From Palsa-883 sp963847615 (GTDB taxonomy: Bacteria > Pseudomonadota > Alphaproteobacteria > Acetobacterales > Acetobacteraceae): 64,000 nt of DNA. The notes beneath the pieces were generated by a model. The model worked only from the letters and a program-made list of their open reading frames with translations. It was not told the DNA's origin and did not search any database. The translations under genes were made by a program, and so were the position numbers. Location: NCBI GenBank assembly GCA_963847615.1, contig CAWKAN010000026.1, positions 248,001 through 312,000 of the forward strand. Reading direction: 5' to 3'. Every line of letters starts with the position of its first letter. The first letter of the stretch is position 1. This document shows, piece by piece, positions 20,246-28,768 of the stretch.

Positions 20246-21256
20246 ATGTTCCGCAACGTCGCACGACCGATTGTTCCGCTGTTCGCCGCACTGCTGCTGG
20301 CCAATGCCGCTGCCTGGCTCTGGGCCTGGGCGGCCTTCGCCGATCGTCCGGTGCTGCTCGGGACCGCGCTGCTCGCCTGGGTGTTCGGCCTGCGTCACGC
20401 GGTGGACGCGGACCACATCGCCGCCATCGACAACGTGGTGCGCCGGCAGATGCAGGCGGGCGGCCGGCCGATGACCATCGGCCTGTGGTTCTCATTGGGC
20501 CACGCAACGGTCGTGGTGCTGGCCTCCCTCGCCCTGGTCCTGGCGGCCTCGGCCCTGCAGGGCCGACTGGACGCTGCCCAGGCGCTGGGCGGCGTCATCG
20601 GCACCGCGATCTCCACGATGTTCCTGTTCGCCGTTGCGCTTGCCAACCTGCTGCTCCTGCGCGGCACCTGGCGCAGCTTCCGCCGTGCCCGCCAGGGCCT
20701 GCCGGTGGTCGACGACCACGCGCTCGCCGGCGGCCCGCTGGCGCGGCTGCTGGGCCCGCTGCTGCGCGCCGTTGCGCACCCTTGGCAGATGTATCCGGTC
20801 GGCTTCCTGTTCGGCCTGGGCTTCGACACCGCGACCGAGATTGGTCTGCTCGGCATTGCCGCCTCGCAGGCCGCGCAGGGAATGTCGCCCTGGCAGACCA
20901 TGGTGTTCCCGGCGCTGTTCACCGCCGGCATGGCGCTGGTCGACACGACCGACAGCGTGCTGATGGTCGGTGCCTATGGCTGGGCTTTCGTCGATCCGCT
21001 GCGCAAGCTGTGGTACAATTTAACGATCACCGCCGCGTCGGTGATCGTCGCGCTGCTGATCGGCGGTATCGAGGCGCTGGGCCTGCTCGCCGACCGTTTG
21101 GGGCTCGAGGGCGGCATATGGAAGCTGATCGCCGGACTGAACGACGACCTGACCACGTTCGGCCTCGCCGTGATCGGCGTGTTCGTGCTGTGCTGGGTGG
21201 TCTCCGCCGCGGTCTACCGCCTCAAGGGCTATGGCAGGGTACCGGTGCGCGGCTGA
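20246..21256 (+). CDS. Nickel/cobalt permease of the NiCoT (HoxN/HupN/NixA) family
   Basis: This 336-residue inner-membrane protein has about eight membrane segments. It carries the metal-selecting signature RHAVDADHIAAID (H51, D56, H57) and the second NiCoT motif LGFDTATEIGLLG. It would import Ni2+ or Co2+ with high affinity, which urease encoded at the right end of this window requires. The ATG at 20246 is chosen over 20219 and 20048 because the first helix starts immediately after it. Nickel versus cobalt preference cannot be read with certainty. Confidence 0.92.
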   Translation: MFRNVARPIVPLFAALLLANAAAWLWAWAAFADRPVLLGTALLAWVFGLRHAVDADHIAAIDNVVRRQMQAGGRPMTIGLWFSLGHATVVVLASLALVLAASALQGRLDAAQALGGVIGTAISTMFLFAVALANLLLLRGTWRSFRRARQGLPVVDDHALAGGPLARLLGPLLRAVAHPWQMYPVGFLFGLGFDTATEIGLLGIAASQAAQGMSPWQTMVFPALFTAGMALVDTTDSVLMVGAYGWAFVDPLRKLWYNLTITAASVIVALLIGGIEALGLLADRLGLEGGIWKLIAGLNDDLTTFGLAVIGVFVLCWVVSAAVYRLKGYGRVPVRG

Positions 21257-22342
21257 TCGGCGCGCTGGTCGTTGCGCTGCTGCTGCCCCATCCCGCCGCC
21301 GCGGACCCGCCCTGGCACAACCCGGTCAAGGTGGTGGCGGATGCCCGCCTGACCGTCACCACCCAAGCGGGCACCACCCAAGCGGTCACCACCCAAGAGG
21401 CACACCACGGGGCAAAAGACGGCCACGACCCAGGCGGGCGCCACCCAGGCGGGCAGCGGCGAGGTGCCGCTGTATTTGTCGGCCGACTGGTCGCATCCGC
21501 TGCCCAGCATCACGCGCGCGGTGATCGTGGTGCACGGCGTCGGCCGCAACGCGGACGTCTACCTGCGCGGCGCCGAGGCCGCCCGTGCCGCCGCCGGCCC
21601 GGCAGGCGAGGACACGCTGCTGGTCGTGCCGCAGTTCCTCGCCGACATCGATATAGCAACGTTTCAACTGCCCGCGGCGGTGCTGCATTGGAGCACCGGA
21701 AGCTGGATCGAAGGCGAGCCCGCCAACGGTCCGGCGCCGCTCTCGTCGTTCGACGTGTTCGATGCGATCCTGCATCGCCTGGCCGACCGCGCGCTGCTGC
21801 CCAACCTCGCCCATGTCGTGCTGGCCGGCCATTCCGCCGGCGGGCAGGTGGTGCAGCGCTACAGCATTGTCGGCCGCGGCGAGGCGGCGCTCGCCGCGCG
21901 CGGCGTGACGCTGCGCTACGTCGTCGCCAACCCCTCCACCTACCTGTATTTCTCCGACGACCGGCCGGTGCCGGTCGATCCCGCCGCCTGCCCGGGGTTC
22001 GATCGCTGGCGCTACGGTCTGGCGGGCGCGCCGCGCTATGTCGGCGACACCGCCGGGATGGAGGCCCGCTTCGCCGCCCGCCGCGTGGTCTATCTGCTCG
22101 GCACGGCGGACACCGATCCGCACCATCCCGCGCTCAATACGTCGTGTGGCGCGGAGGCCGAGGGGCCGCATCGGTTCGCCCGCGGCATGGCCTATTTCAT
22201 CTATCTGCAGGCGCGGCATCCCGGAACATTGGCGCAGCGCGTCGCGCTGGTGCCCGGCGTCGGCCACAACGGCGGGGCGATGTTCGGTTCGTTGTGCGGC
22301 CTGGCGGCGCTGTTCGATCGTCCCGGTTGCCCCTGGCTCTGA
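21253..22342 (+). CDS. Secreted alpha/beta hydrolase with TTQA repeats, N-terminus frameshifted
   Basis: From GTG 21464 a 292-residue alpha/beta hydrolase core is continuous. It has an oxyanion segment VVHGVGRNAD, nucleophile elbow G122-H-S124-A-G, and GVGHNGG with the likely catalytic histidine. Upstream, a signal-peptide-like stretch (LIGALVVALLLPHPAAA) and three xTTQA repeats lie in frame 1. Two more xTTQA repeats adjoin the core in frame 2, so a +1 lesion between 21399 and 21422 probably splits one gene. No ATG or GTG opens the leader; a CTG at 21253 overlapping the NiCoT stop is the only nearby candidate. Substrate unknown. Confidence 0.7.
21355..21451 (+). repeat. 15-base minisatellite encoding xTTQA units in two frames
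   Basis: Copies occur at 21355, 21370 and 21385 (frame 1) and at 21422 and 21437 (frame 2). Each reads about GTCACCACCCAAGCG. All give xTTQA when read in their own frame, which exposes the intervening indel. Confidence 0.8.
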
Positions 22343-22652
22343 TCTGGTTTCACGGCCGCGGCGCGATCCGGCAACCCCATGCCGAGCCATCACGAGGCGG
22401 CGCGGTACCCGTTGGCCTTGCCGCAACCCGGCTCGCCGCCGTTGTCGCCCCCAATGGTGATCCGGATCACTCTGGGCGGCGCAGCCTGGCCCCGCGATGC
22501 CGATGGCAGGCCCCGCGTCCGAATGGCCCATCCCCCCACGGGTGCGCCCCGGGGGCGCCCCGGGCGCGGGAGGGGAGGACCTCGCCGCCTGGGCGCTACG
22601 GGCGGCGCCAGCCACAGTCCCAGCAAGTGGAGCACCCATCGATGGCCCATTA
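22343..22652. other. Intergenic gap, no gene found
   Basis: About 310 bases between the hydrolase and the methyltransferase fragment. Frames on both strands are low-complexity Arg/Pro/Gly shadows. No RNA gene or repeat seen. Confidence 0.45.
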
Positions 22653-22847
22653 TCAGAGCCGGGACAGCACCATCGGCTGTTCCGTGCCGACGCCGGAGGG
22701 GTGCGGCACCATCGCGGACAGCGCCTCCGGCCAGTCCCATTGCGTGGCGTCGAACAGCGTGCGCATGGCCGCCACGTCGCAGTGGAACGGCGGCCCGCCG
22801 TCCTTGCCGGTCTGCATGAACAGGATGAACAACCGCCCGCCGGGCGC
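22653..22847 (-). pseudogene. C-terminal fragment of a thiopurine S-methyltransferase-like (class I SAM) methyltransferase
   Basis: About 64 residues on the minus strand (GGRLFILFMQTGKDGGPPFH, FDATQWDWPEAL, then EQPMVLSRL and stop) match the C-terminal third of TPMT-type methyltransferases. The SAM-binding N-terminal domain is absent: to the right of about 22848 the sequence is instead the plus-strand fumarylacetoacetase fragment. It is therefore a truncated remnant, inactive as it stands. The match is from recall of the family pattern. Confidence 0.6.
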
Positions 22848-22849
22848 AG

Positions 22850-23308
22850 CCGTCGCGCCCCGATGGCGACCCCGCGCCGCTGGCCTATCTGCTCGATCCC
22901 GCCGACCAGGACGCCGGCGCTTTCGACATCGCCTTCGAGGTGTCGCTGCTGACGCAGGCGATGCGCGCGGCCGGCGCGCCGCCGCACCGATTGTCCGCCG
23001 CGAACGCCACCGATCTCTATTGGACCGTCGCGCAGATGGTGGCGCATCACAGCGCGGGCGGCTGCAACCTGCGCCCGGGGGATCTGTTCGGCTCCGGCAC
23101 GGTGTCCGGCACCACGGCGGACGGTTGCGGCTGCCTGCTGGAGCTGACGCGCCGCGGCCATGACCCGGTGCGCCTGGCGAACGGCGAGACGCGCGGCTTC
23201 CTGCTGGACGGTGACGAAGTGATCTTCCGCGCGCATTGTCGCGCTCCGGGCCACGTGACGATCGGCTTCGGCGAATGCCGCGGCCAGCTGATCGCCGCGC
23301 GGGCCTGA
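22850..23308 (+). pseudogene. fahA: C-terminal fragment of fumarylacetoacetase (FahA)
   Basis: The frame DGDPAPLAYLLDPADQDAGA, then DLYWTVAQMVAHHSAGGCNL, RPGDLFGSGTVSG and an FLLDGDEVIFRAHC ending match the last third of fumarylacetoacetate hydrolase, the final enzyme of homogentisate breakdown. The N-terminal SH3-like domain and the first metal-binding residues are missing, and the frame has no start. The fragment ends with TGA at 23308, just before the next binding-protein gene. The upstream enzyme of the pathway, hmgA, lies 28 kb away at 51.3 kb. The cell would need another fahA for tyrosine catabolism. Confidence 0.8.
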
Positions 23309-23320
23309 CGGGAGAACGTG

Positions 23321-24523
23321 ATGAGCCAGCCCAGACTAGGACGGCGCGCGCTGCTGGGCGCGGCCCTCGCCACCGCACCGCTCGCCACCGGACGCGCACG
23401 AGCGCCAGGTCCGGTGCGGATCGGCGTGCTCACCGACGCCTCCGGCCCCTATTCCGACAGCGGCGGCCCCGGCTCGGCCGAGGCCGCGCGCCTGGCGGTG
23501 GCCGAGTTCGGCGGCACCGTGCTGGGCCAGGATGTCGAGGTGCTGCTCGGCGACACCCAGAACAAGCCCGATATCGCCGGCGCCCTGGCGCGCAAATGGT
23601 ACGACGAGGGGGTCGACGCGATCATCGACCTGCCGGTGACCCCGGTGGCGCTGGCGGTGCAGCAGGCGGCGAAGGAGAAGCTGAAGACGGTCATCATCAC
23701 CGCCGCGGCGGTCAGCGAGTTCACCTCGAAGCTGTGTTCCCCGATCAGCACGCACTGGGCCGACGACACGCATGCGATGACCGCCGGCACGGCGAAGCAG
23801 GTGGTGGCGAACGGCGGCAAGACCTGGTTCTTCATCACCGTCGATTTCAGCTTCGGCAAGCTGCTGCAGGCAGCGGCCACCGGCGTCATCGTCGCCAATG
23901 GCGGCAAGGTGATCGGCACCGCGACCTTCCCGATCGGCAACACCGACTTCTCCTCCCAGCTCGTGCAGGCGCAGGCCTCCGGCGCGCAGGTGATCGGCCT
24001 GGCCGCGGTCGGCAACGACCAGGTGGACGCGATCAAGCAGGCGGCGGAGTTCGGGCTGACCAAGGGCGGCAAGCAGACGATGGCCGGGTTCCTGGTCTAC
24101 ATCACCGATATCCATGCGCTCGGCCTGGCGGCAACGGCGGGCTTCGTGCTGTCCTCCAGCTTCTACTGGGACCAGAACGAGCCGGCGCGCGCCTTCTCCC
24201 GCCGCTTCCACGGCGTCCGCAAGGCGATGCCGACGCGCAACCAGGCCTGCGACTACGCCGCGACGTTGCATTTCCTGAAGGCGATGGCGCAGGCCGGCAC
24301 GCGCGATCCGCTCGCCGTCAACCGGGCGATGCGCGCGCTGCCGGCGGATTATTTCGGCCACGCGGCGAACATCCGCGCCGATGGCCGCGTGCTGTATGAC
24401 GTCACGCTGTATCGCGTGAAGACGCCAGCCGAGAGCCGGCGCGACTGGGACTTCTACGCCCCGATCGCCACGCTGCCGGCCGCCCAGGCGTTCCTGCCGA
24501 TGAACCCAGCCTGCGAGGCCTGA
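23321..24523 (+). CDS. ABC transporter substrate-binding protein (Peripla_BP_6, LivK-like), orphan
   Basis: This 400-residue exported protein has a Tat-type leader (LGRRALLGAALATAPLATG) and a type I periplasmic-binding fold (VRIGVLTDASGPYSDSGGPG). It resembles amide/branched-chain amino acid binding proteins. GTG 23318 precedes ATG 23321, and either may initiate; a GGGAGAACG site lies upstream. No permease or ATPase adjoins it. Instead a C69-type hydrolase follows after two bases, suggesting a peptide or amide ligand. Confidence 0.87.
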   Translation: MSQPRLGRRALLGAALATAPLATGRARAPGPVRIGVLTDASGPYSDSGGPGSAEAARLAVAEFGGTVLGQDVEVLLGDTQNKPDIAGALARKWYDEGVDAIIDLPVTPVALAVQQAAKEKLKTVIITAAAVSEFTSKLCSPISTHWADDTHAMTAGTAKQVVANGGKTWFFITVDFSFGKLLQAAATGVIVANGGKVIGTATFPIGNTDFSSQLVQAQASGAQVIGLAAVGNDQVDAIKQAAEFGLTKGGKQTMAGFLVYITDIHALGLAATAGFVLSSSFYWDQNEPARAFSRRFHGVRKAMPTRNQACDYAATLHFLKAMAQAGTRDPLAVNRAMRALPADYFGHAANIRADGRVLYDVTLYRVKTPAESRRDWDFYAPIATLPAAQAFLPMNPACEA

Positions 24524-24525
24524 CC

Positions 24526-25857
24526 ATGTGCGACACGATGGTTGCCCTGCCCGAAGCCACCGCCGACCACTGCGTGCTGTTCGCCAAGAACAGCGACCGC
24601 GAGCGCAACGAGGCGCAGGCGGTCGAGTTTTTCCCGCGCGCCGAGCACGCGCCCGGCGCCGAGCTCGCCTGCACCTACATCACCATCCCGCAGGCGCGGC
24701 GCACCCATGCCGCGCTGCTGTGCCGGCCGTTCTGGATCTGGGGCGCCGAGATGGGCGCCAACGAGCACGGCGTGGTGATCGGCAACGAGGCGGTGCACGC
24801 GCGCGCCAGGCCGCAGGAAGAGAAAGCGCTGATCGGCATGGACCTGCTGCGCCTGGCGTTGGAGCGCGCGGCGTCGGCGGCCGAGGCGGTGGAGGTGATC
24901 ATTGCCTTGCTGGAACGCCACGGCCAGGGCGGCAGTTGCGGCCATCTGGCCCCGCGCTTCTATCACAACAGCTTCATCGTCGCCGACGCGACCGAGGCGT
25001 TCGTGCTGGAAACGCTGCACCGGCACTGGCTGGTGCAGCGGGTGCGCGGCGCGCGCTCGATCTCCAACGCCTACAGCATCGGCCGCGATGCCGATCGTGT
25101 CAGCACCGGATTGGATGCGCAGATCCACGACGCGGGCTGGCGCAATGACGCCGACCACGCGCCCGACTATGCCAGGATCATCGCCGATCCGCAGCGCGAC
25201 ACGATCAGCCATGGCCGCGCCCGCTGCGCCCGTTCCAGCGCGCTGCTGCACCGCCGCGCCGGACGGCTGACGGCGGCCGACATGATGGCGATCCTGCGCG
25301 ATCACGGCGCGGCGGCGGCGGCGGACCCGGACTGGCATCCGCAGCACGCCACGACGCGGACGATCTGCATGCACGCCGCGGACGGCGAGCGCGGCGGGCA
25401 GACTGTGGGATCGCTGGTCTCCGAGCTGCGGGGCGAGCGCGCGGTGCATTGGGTCACCGGGACCGCGGCGCCGTGCACCGCGATCTTCAAGCCGGCGTTC
25501 GCGGACGCGCCGCCGCCGGCGCACGGACCAAGGCCGACCGACCATTTCGACCCGCGCACGTTGTGGTGGCGGCACGAGCGTCTGCATCGCGCCATGTTGG
25601 GCGATTTGCCGATCCATCTCGCCGCGATGCGCGACGAGCGCGCGGCACTGGAGGCGGATTTTTACGCGCGCGTGGCCGAGGTGCTGGCGGGCGGCGACGC
25701 CGCCGATCGGGCGCAGGTCGTCGCTGCGTGCTGGGCGGAGGCGACGGCGGTCGAGGATCGCTGGCTGGCGGAGCTCGACGCCGCTGCCCCGCCGGGCGAG
25801 GCCGCCTATCGCGCGAGCTGGGTGGAGATGAACCGCCGCGCCGGCGTCGCGGCGTAG
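24526..25857 (+). CDS. C69-family peptidase / secernin-like Ntn hydrolase
   Basis: The 443-residue protein starts MCDTMVALPEATADHCVLFAKNSDR in one frame. In C69 dipeptidases and secernins, Cys2 becomes the N-terminal nucleophile after methionine removal, and the NSDR segment is conserved. No signal peptide is seen, so it is probably cytoplasmic. It lies two bases after an orphan periplasmic binding protein and five bases before an S49 peptidase, forming a compact peptide-handling unit. Substrate range (dipeptide, acylated amine) is not determinable. Confidence 0.85.
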   Translation: MCDTMVALPEATADHCVLFAKNSDRERNEAQAVEFFPRAEHAPGAELACTYITIPQARRTHAALLCRPFWIWGAEMGANEHGVVIGNEAVHARARPQEEKALIGMDLLRLALERAASAAEAVEVIIALLERHGQGGSCGHLAPRFYHNSFIVADATEAFVLETLHRHWLVQRVRGARSISNAYSIGRDADRVSTGLDAQIHDAGWRNDADHAPDYARIIADPQRDTISHGRARCARSSALLHRRAGRLTAADMMAILRDHGAAAAADPDWHPQHATTRTICMHAADGERGGQTVGSLVSELRGERAVHWVTGTAAPCTAIFKPAFADAPPPAHGPRPTDHFDPRTLWWRHERLHRAMLGDLPIHLAAMRDERAALEADFYARVAEVLAGGDAADRAQVVAACWAEATAVEDRWLAELDAAAPPGEAAYRASWVEMNRRAGVAA

Positions 25858-25861
25858 GGCG

Positions 25862-26659
25862 ATGCGGTTCAAGCTGAAGTTCTGGCAGGCGCCGCGCATC
25901 GGCGTGATCGAGCTGCACGGCATGCTGGCCCCGCGCCCCGGCACGCTGAACATCGCCAGCCACGGCGAGCTGATCGATCGGGCGTTTCGCGCGGCGCGCG
26001 GGATGCCGGTGATCCTTGACATCGACAGCCCGGGCGGCTCGCCGGTGCAGTCGGACCTGATCGCCGCGCGCATCCGCCGCCGGGCCGATGAGGCGAAGGT
26101 GAAGGTGCATGCGGTGATCCAGGACGTCGGCGCCTCGGGCGGCTACTGGCTGGCCTGTGCGGCGGACGTGATCCACGCCAATCCGATGAGCATCGTCGGC
26201 TCGATCGGCGTGCGCGGCGGCGGCTTCGGCTTCACCGACCTGATCGCGCGGGCGGGCGTGCAGCGGCGGATGTATACCGCCGGGGCGAACAAGGCGCGGC
26301 TCGATCCGTTCAGCCCGGAGCGGCCGGAGGACGTGGTCTTCATCCAGGCGCTGCTGGACGATCTGCACGCGCGCTTCAAGGACTGGGTGCGAACGCGACG
26401 CGCCGGCAAGCTGACGACGGACGAGGCCACGGTGTTCGACGGCAGCTTCATGCTGGGCGAGCGCGCGTTGCAGCGCGGGTTGATCGACGGGTTCGCCGAC
26501 CTGGATGGCCTGGTGCGCGAGCTGGGCGGCAAGCGCGCCAAGCCCCAGGTGTTCCGCCCGCGCAAGCGCGGGCTGCTCAGCCTGCTGCCGCGGATCGCGG
26601 TGGACGCGGTGCTGGATGCGGCCGAGGAGCGCCGCGCGCGGGTTGATCTGCTGGGCTAA
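25862..26659 (+). CDS. S49 family serine peptidase (SppA/SohB-like)
   Basis: A 265-residue protein with the ClpP/crotonase-like S49 fold. The catalytic serine is S92 in GASGGYW, and the general-base lysine is K144 in GANKARLDPF. The LDIDSPGGS segment at 52-60 is also conserved. There is no clear N-terminal membrane anchor, unlike SppA, so it may be a soluble or peripheral form. It sits four bases after the C69 gene. Confidence 0.9.
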   Translation: MRFKLKFWQAPRIGVIELHGMLAPRPGTLNIASHGELIDRAFRAARGMPVILDIDSPGGSPVQSDLIAARIRRRADEAKVKVHAVIQDVGASGGYWLACAADVIHANPMSIVGSIGVRGGGFGFTDLIARAGVQRRMYTAGANKARLDPFSPERPEDVVFIQALLDDLHARFKDWVRTRRAGKLTTDEATVFDGSFMLGERALQRGLIDGFADLDGLVRELGGKRAKPQVFRPRKRGLLSLLPRIAVDAVLDAAEERRARVDLLG

Positions 26660-26683
26660 CCCGTCTTCCGTGCAACACGCCGC

Positions 26684-26789
26684 GTAGGGCGGAACAGCGC
26701 AGCGCATTCCGCCAACTTAACCGCAAGCCAACACCGGCTGTCTTCGATGTGATGCAAGTGGCGGGATGCGCTGCGCTGTCCCGCCCTAC
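26684..26789. repeat. Dispersed GTAGGGCGG palindrome, copy 1, between convergent genes
   Basis: Arms 26684-26713 and 26760-26789 (about 30 bases, few mismatches) enclose 46 bases. The element fills the gap between the S49 gene and the convergent SDR gene. Related copies are at 31643-31713 and 61519-61640. Confidence 0.9.
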
Positions 26790-26797
26790 ATTTGGCC

Positions 26798-27544
26798 TCA
26801 CCCCCGGCCGATGAACGGCATCTTCGTCGCCATGATGGTGACGAACTGCACGTTGGATTCCAGCGGCAGGTTGGCCATGAACGCCACCTGGGCGCCGACA
26901 TGGTTCACGTCCATGCGGGGCTCGACCGCCATCTGGCCATAGGGCTGCATCTGGCCGTTGGTGGAACGCGCGGTCATCGGCGTCGCGGCGTTGCCGATGT
27001 CGATCTGGCCGCTGCAGATGTCGTATTGCCTGCCGTCCAGCGCGATCGACTTGGTCAGCCCGGTCACCGCGTGCTTGGTGGTGGTGTAGGCCGCCGAGCC
27101 CGGCCGCGGCGCGTGGGCGGAGATCGAGCCGTTGTTGATGATGCGCCCGCCCTGCGGGGTCTGGTCGCGCATCATGCGGAACGCGGCGTTGGCGCACAGG
27201 AACATCGCGTTCAAATTCACCGCGACCACCTTGGTCCACATCTCCCAGGTGAAGTCGCCGAAATTCGTGGTGGGCACGTTGCCGCCGGCGTTGTTGAACA
27301 GCATGTCCACGCGGCCGAACCTGTCCTTGACCGCGGCGAACAGCGCGGCGACCTGCGCCGGCTCGGTCACGTCGGTCGGGACCACCAGCGTCCGCCCGCC
27401 GGTCGCCAGGCCGGCGGTCTCCTCCAGCGCCTCCTTGCGGCGGCCAACGAGCGCCACCGACCAGCCCCCCGCCAGCAGCGCCAACGCCGACGCCCTGCCA
27501 ATGCCGCTGCCTGCCCCGGTGATAACGGCGATGCGATCGGCCAT
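26798..27544 (-). CDS. SDR family oxidoreductase
   Basis: Classical 248-residue SDR with TGAGSGIG at 9-16, NNAG at 84-87, catalytic S140, Y153 and K157 (YTTTK). R35-R36 after the second strand (ALVGRRKEAL) suggest NADP(H). The C-terminus ends in MPFIGRG, as in many sugar- or polyol-acting members. It is divergent from the neighbouring Gfo/Idh/MocA genes, with which it may share a carbohydrate or polyol pathway. Confidence 0.9.
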   Translation of the reverse strand: MADRIAVITGAGSGIGRASALALLAGGWSVALVGRRKEALEETAGLATGGRTLVVPTDVTEPAQVAALFAAVKDRFGRVDMLFNNAGGNVPTTNFGDFTWEMWTKVVAVNLNAMFLCANAAFRMMRDQTPQGGRIINNGSISAHAPRPGSAAYTTTKHAVTGLTKSIALDGRQYDICSGQIDIGNAATPMTARSTNGQMQPYGQMAVEPRMDVNHVGAQVAFMANLPLESNVQFVTIMATKMPFIGRG

Positions 27545-27645
27545 GGTTCAGTCTCCCCCAAGGATTGGTGTTGCCAGCCGACAGTGTGGACCCTGGTTGC
27601 GAGGCGGCCAAGATGGTGCGAGCCTGCCGCGGCAGGGAGAGACGC

Positions 27646-28656
27646 ATGGCACGCTTCGCCGCGATCGGACTTGACCATCGGCACATCTACGATCTGACCG
27701 AAGGGCTGCTCGCCGCCGGACAGGTGTGCGTCGGCCACGACCCCGACACCACCGACCAGCGCGTGCTGGCCGGGTTCCGCAAGCGCTTCCCGCTTGTGCC
27801 CGCGGTGGAGCGCGCGCGGCTGCTGGACGATCCCTCGATCGATTTCATCGTGCTGTCCGCAGTGCCGCGCGACCGCGCCGGGCTGGCGATCGCGGCGATG
27901 CGGCGCGGCAAGGACGTGCTGTGCGACAAGCCGGGGGTGACGACGTTCGAGCAGCTTGCCGCGGTGCAGCAGGCGGTGCGGGAGACCGGACGGATCTGGT
28001 CGGTGTGTTTCTCCGAGCGCTTCATCAAGCCGTCGGTGCGCACGGCGTGGGAGCTGGTGCGCGCCGGCGCGATCGGGCGCGTGGTGCAGACCGTGGGCCT
28101 CGGCCCGCACCGGCTGAACCGCGCGCTGCGGCCGTCCTGGTTCTTCGACCAGCCGGCCTATGGCGGCATCATCAACGACATCGGCTGTCACCAGATCGAC
28201 CAGTTCCTGGCCTTTGCCGGCGCCGACGACGCGACGATCGTCGGCAGCACGATCGGTTGTTTCGGCACCGAGCCGGAGGGGTTCGAGGACTTCGCCGAGA
28301 TCACCTTGCAGACCCCATCGGTGCGCGGTTACGCGCGGGTGGACTGGTTCACCGCCGACGGCCTGCCGAGCTGGGGCGATGGGCGGCTGTTCGTGCTCGG
28401 CACCGAGGGCACCATCGAGGTGCGCAAGAACGTCGACATCGCCGGGCGCGACGGCGAGGACCACGTCTTCCTGGTGGACCGGACCAGCACGCGGCATATC
28501 CCCTGCGGCGACACCCCCCTGAGCTATTTTCACGATTTCGTCAGCGACATCGCCAATCGCACAACCGGCGCGGTGCCGCAGTCGCACGTGTTCACCGTGT
28601 GCCGGCTGGCGCTGGAGGCGCAGGCGCGCGCCACGCGCTTCGTCGCGGCACGCTGA
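27646..28656 (+). CDS. Gfo/Idh/MocA family oxidoreductase (first of a pair)
   Basis: The 336-residue protein has an N-terminal Rossmann domain (FAAIGLDHRHIYDL) and the conserved D94-K95-P96 motif (VLCDKPG), with the usual lysine; the common glutamate before it is aspartate. A C-terminal alpha/beta substrate domain includes NDIGCHQIDQFLAF. The ATG at 27646 is preferred for its upstream GGCAGGGAGAG site. Members oxidise sugars, inositols or related compounds with NAD(P). A second member follows downstream. Confidence 0.88.
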   Translation: MARFAAIGLDHRHIYDLTEGLLAAGQVCVGHDPDTTDQRVLAGFRKRFPLVPAVERARLLDDPSIDFIVLSAVPRDRAGLAIAAMRRGKDVLCDKPGVTTFEQLAAVQQAVRETGRIWSVCFSERFIKPSVRTAWELVRAGAIGRVVQTVGLGPHRLNRALRPSWFFDQPAYGGIINDIGCHQIDQFLAFAGADDATIVGSTIGCFGTEPEGFEDFAEITLQTPSVRGYARVDWFTADGLPSWGDGRLFVLGTEGTIEVRKNVDIAGRDGEDHVFLVDRTSTRHIPCGDTPLSYFHDFVSDIANRTTGAVPQSHVFTVCRLALEAQARATRFVAAR

Positions 28657-28768
28657 GCATGACCGGCGTCGCGGGACACCGCGCATGACCGGCGTCGCGG
28701 GACACCGCGCATGATTGGCGTCGCGGGACACCGCGCATGACCGGCGTCGCGGAGCACTGCGCATGATC
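28657..28768 (+). repeat. 26-base tandem repeats spanning the next gene's start codon
   Basis: ATGA begins at 28659, 28685, 28711, 28737 and 28763, exactly 26 bases apart, each in a unit like GCATGACCGGCGTCGCGGGACACC shortened here to its key features. The last ATG is the start of the second Gfo/Idh/MocA gene, whose first codons resemble the repeat. Because 26 is not a multiple of three, the extra ATGs fall in rotating frames. Confidence 0.9.

Noticed and set aside
28657..28768. Could the 26-base repeats be a CRISPR array?
   Set aside because: The units are directly adjacent with no spacers, and no cas genes are present.
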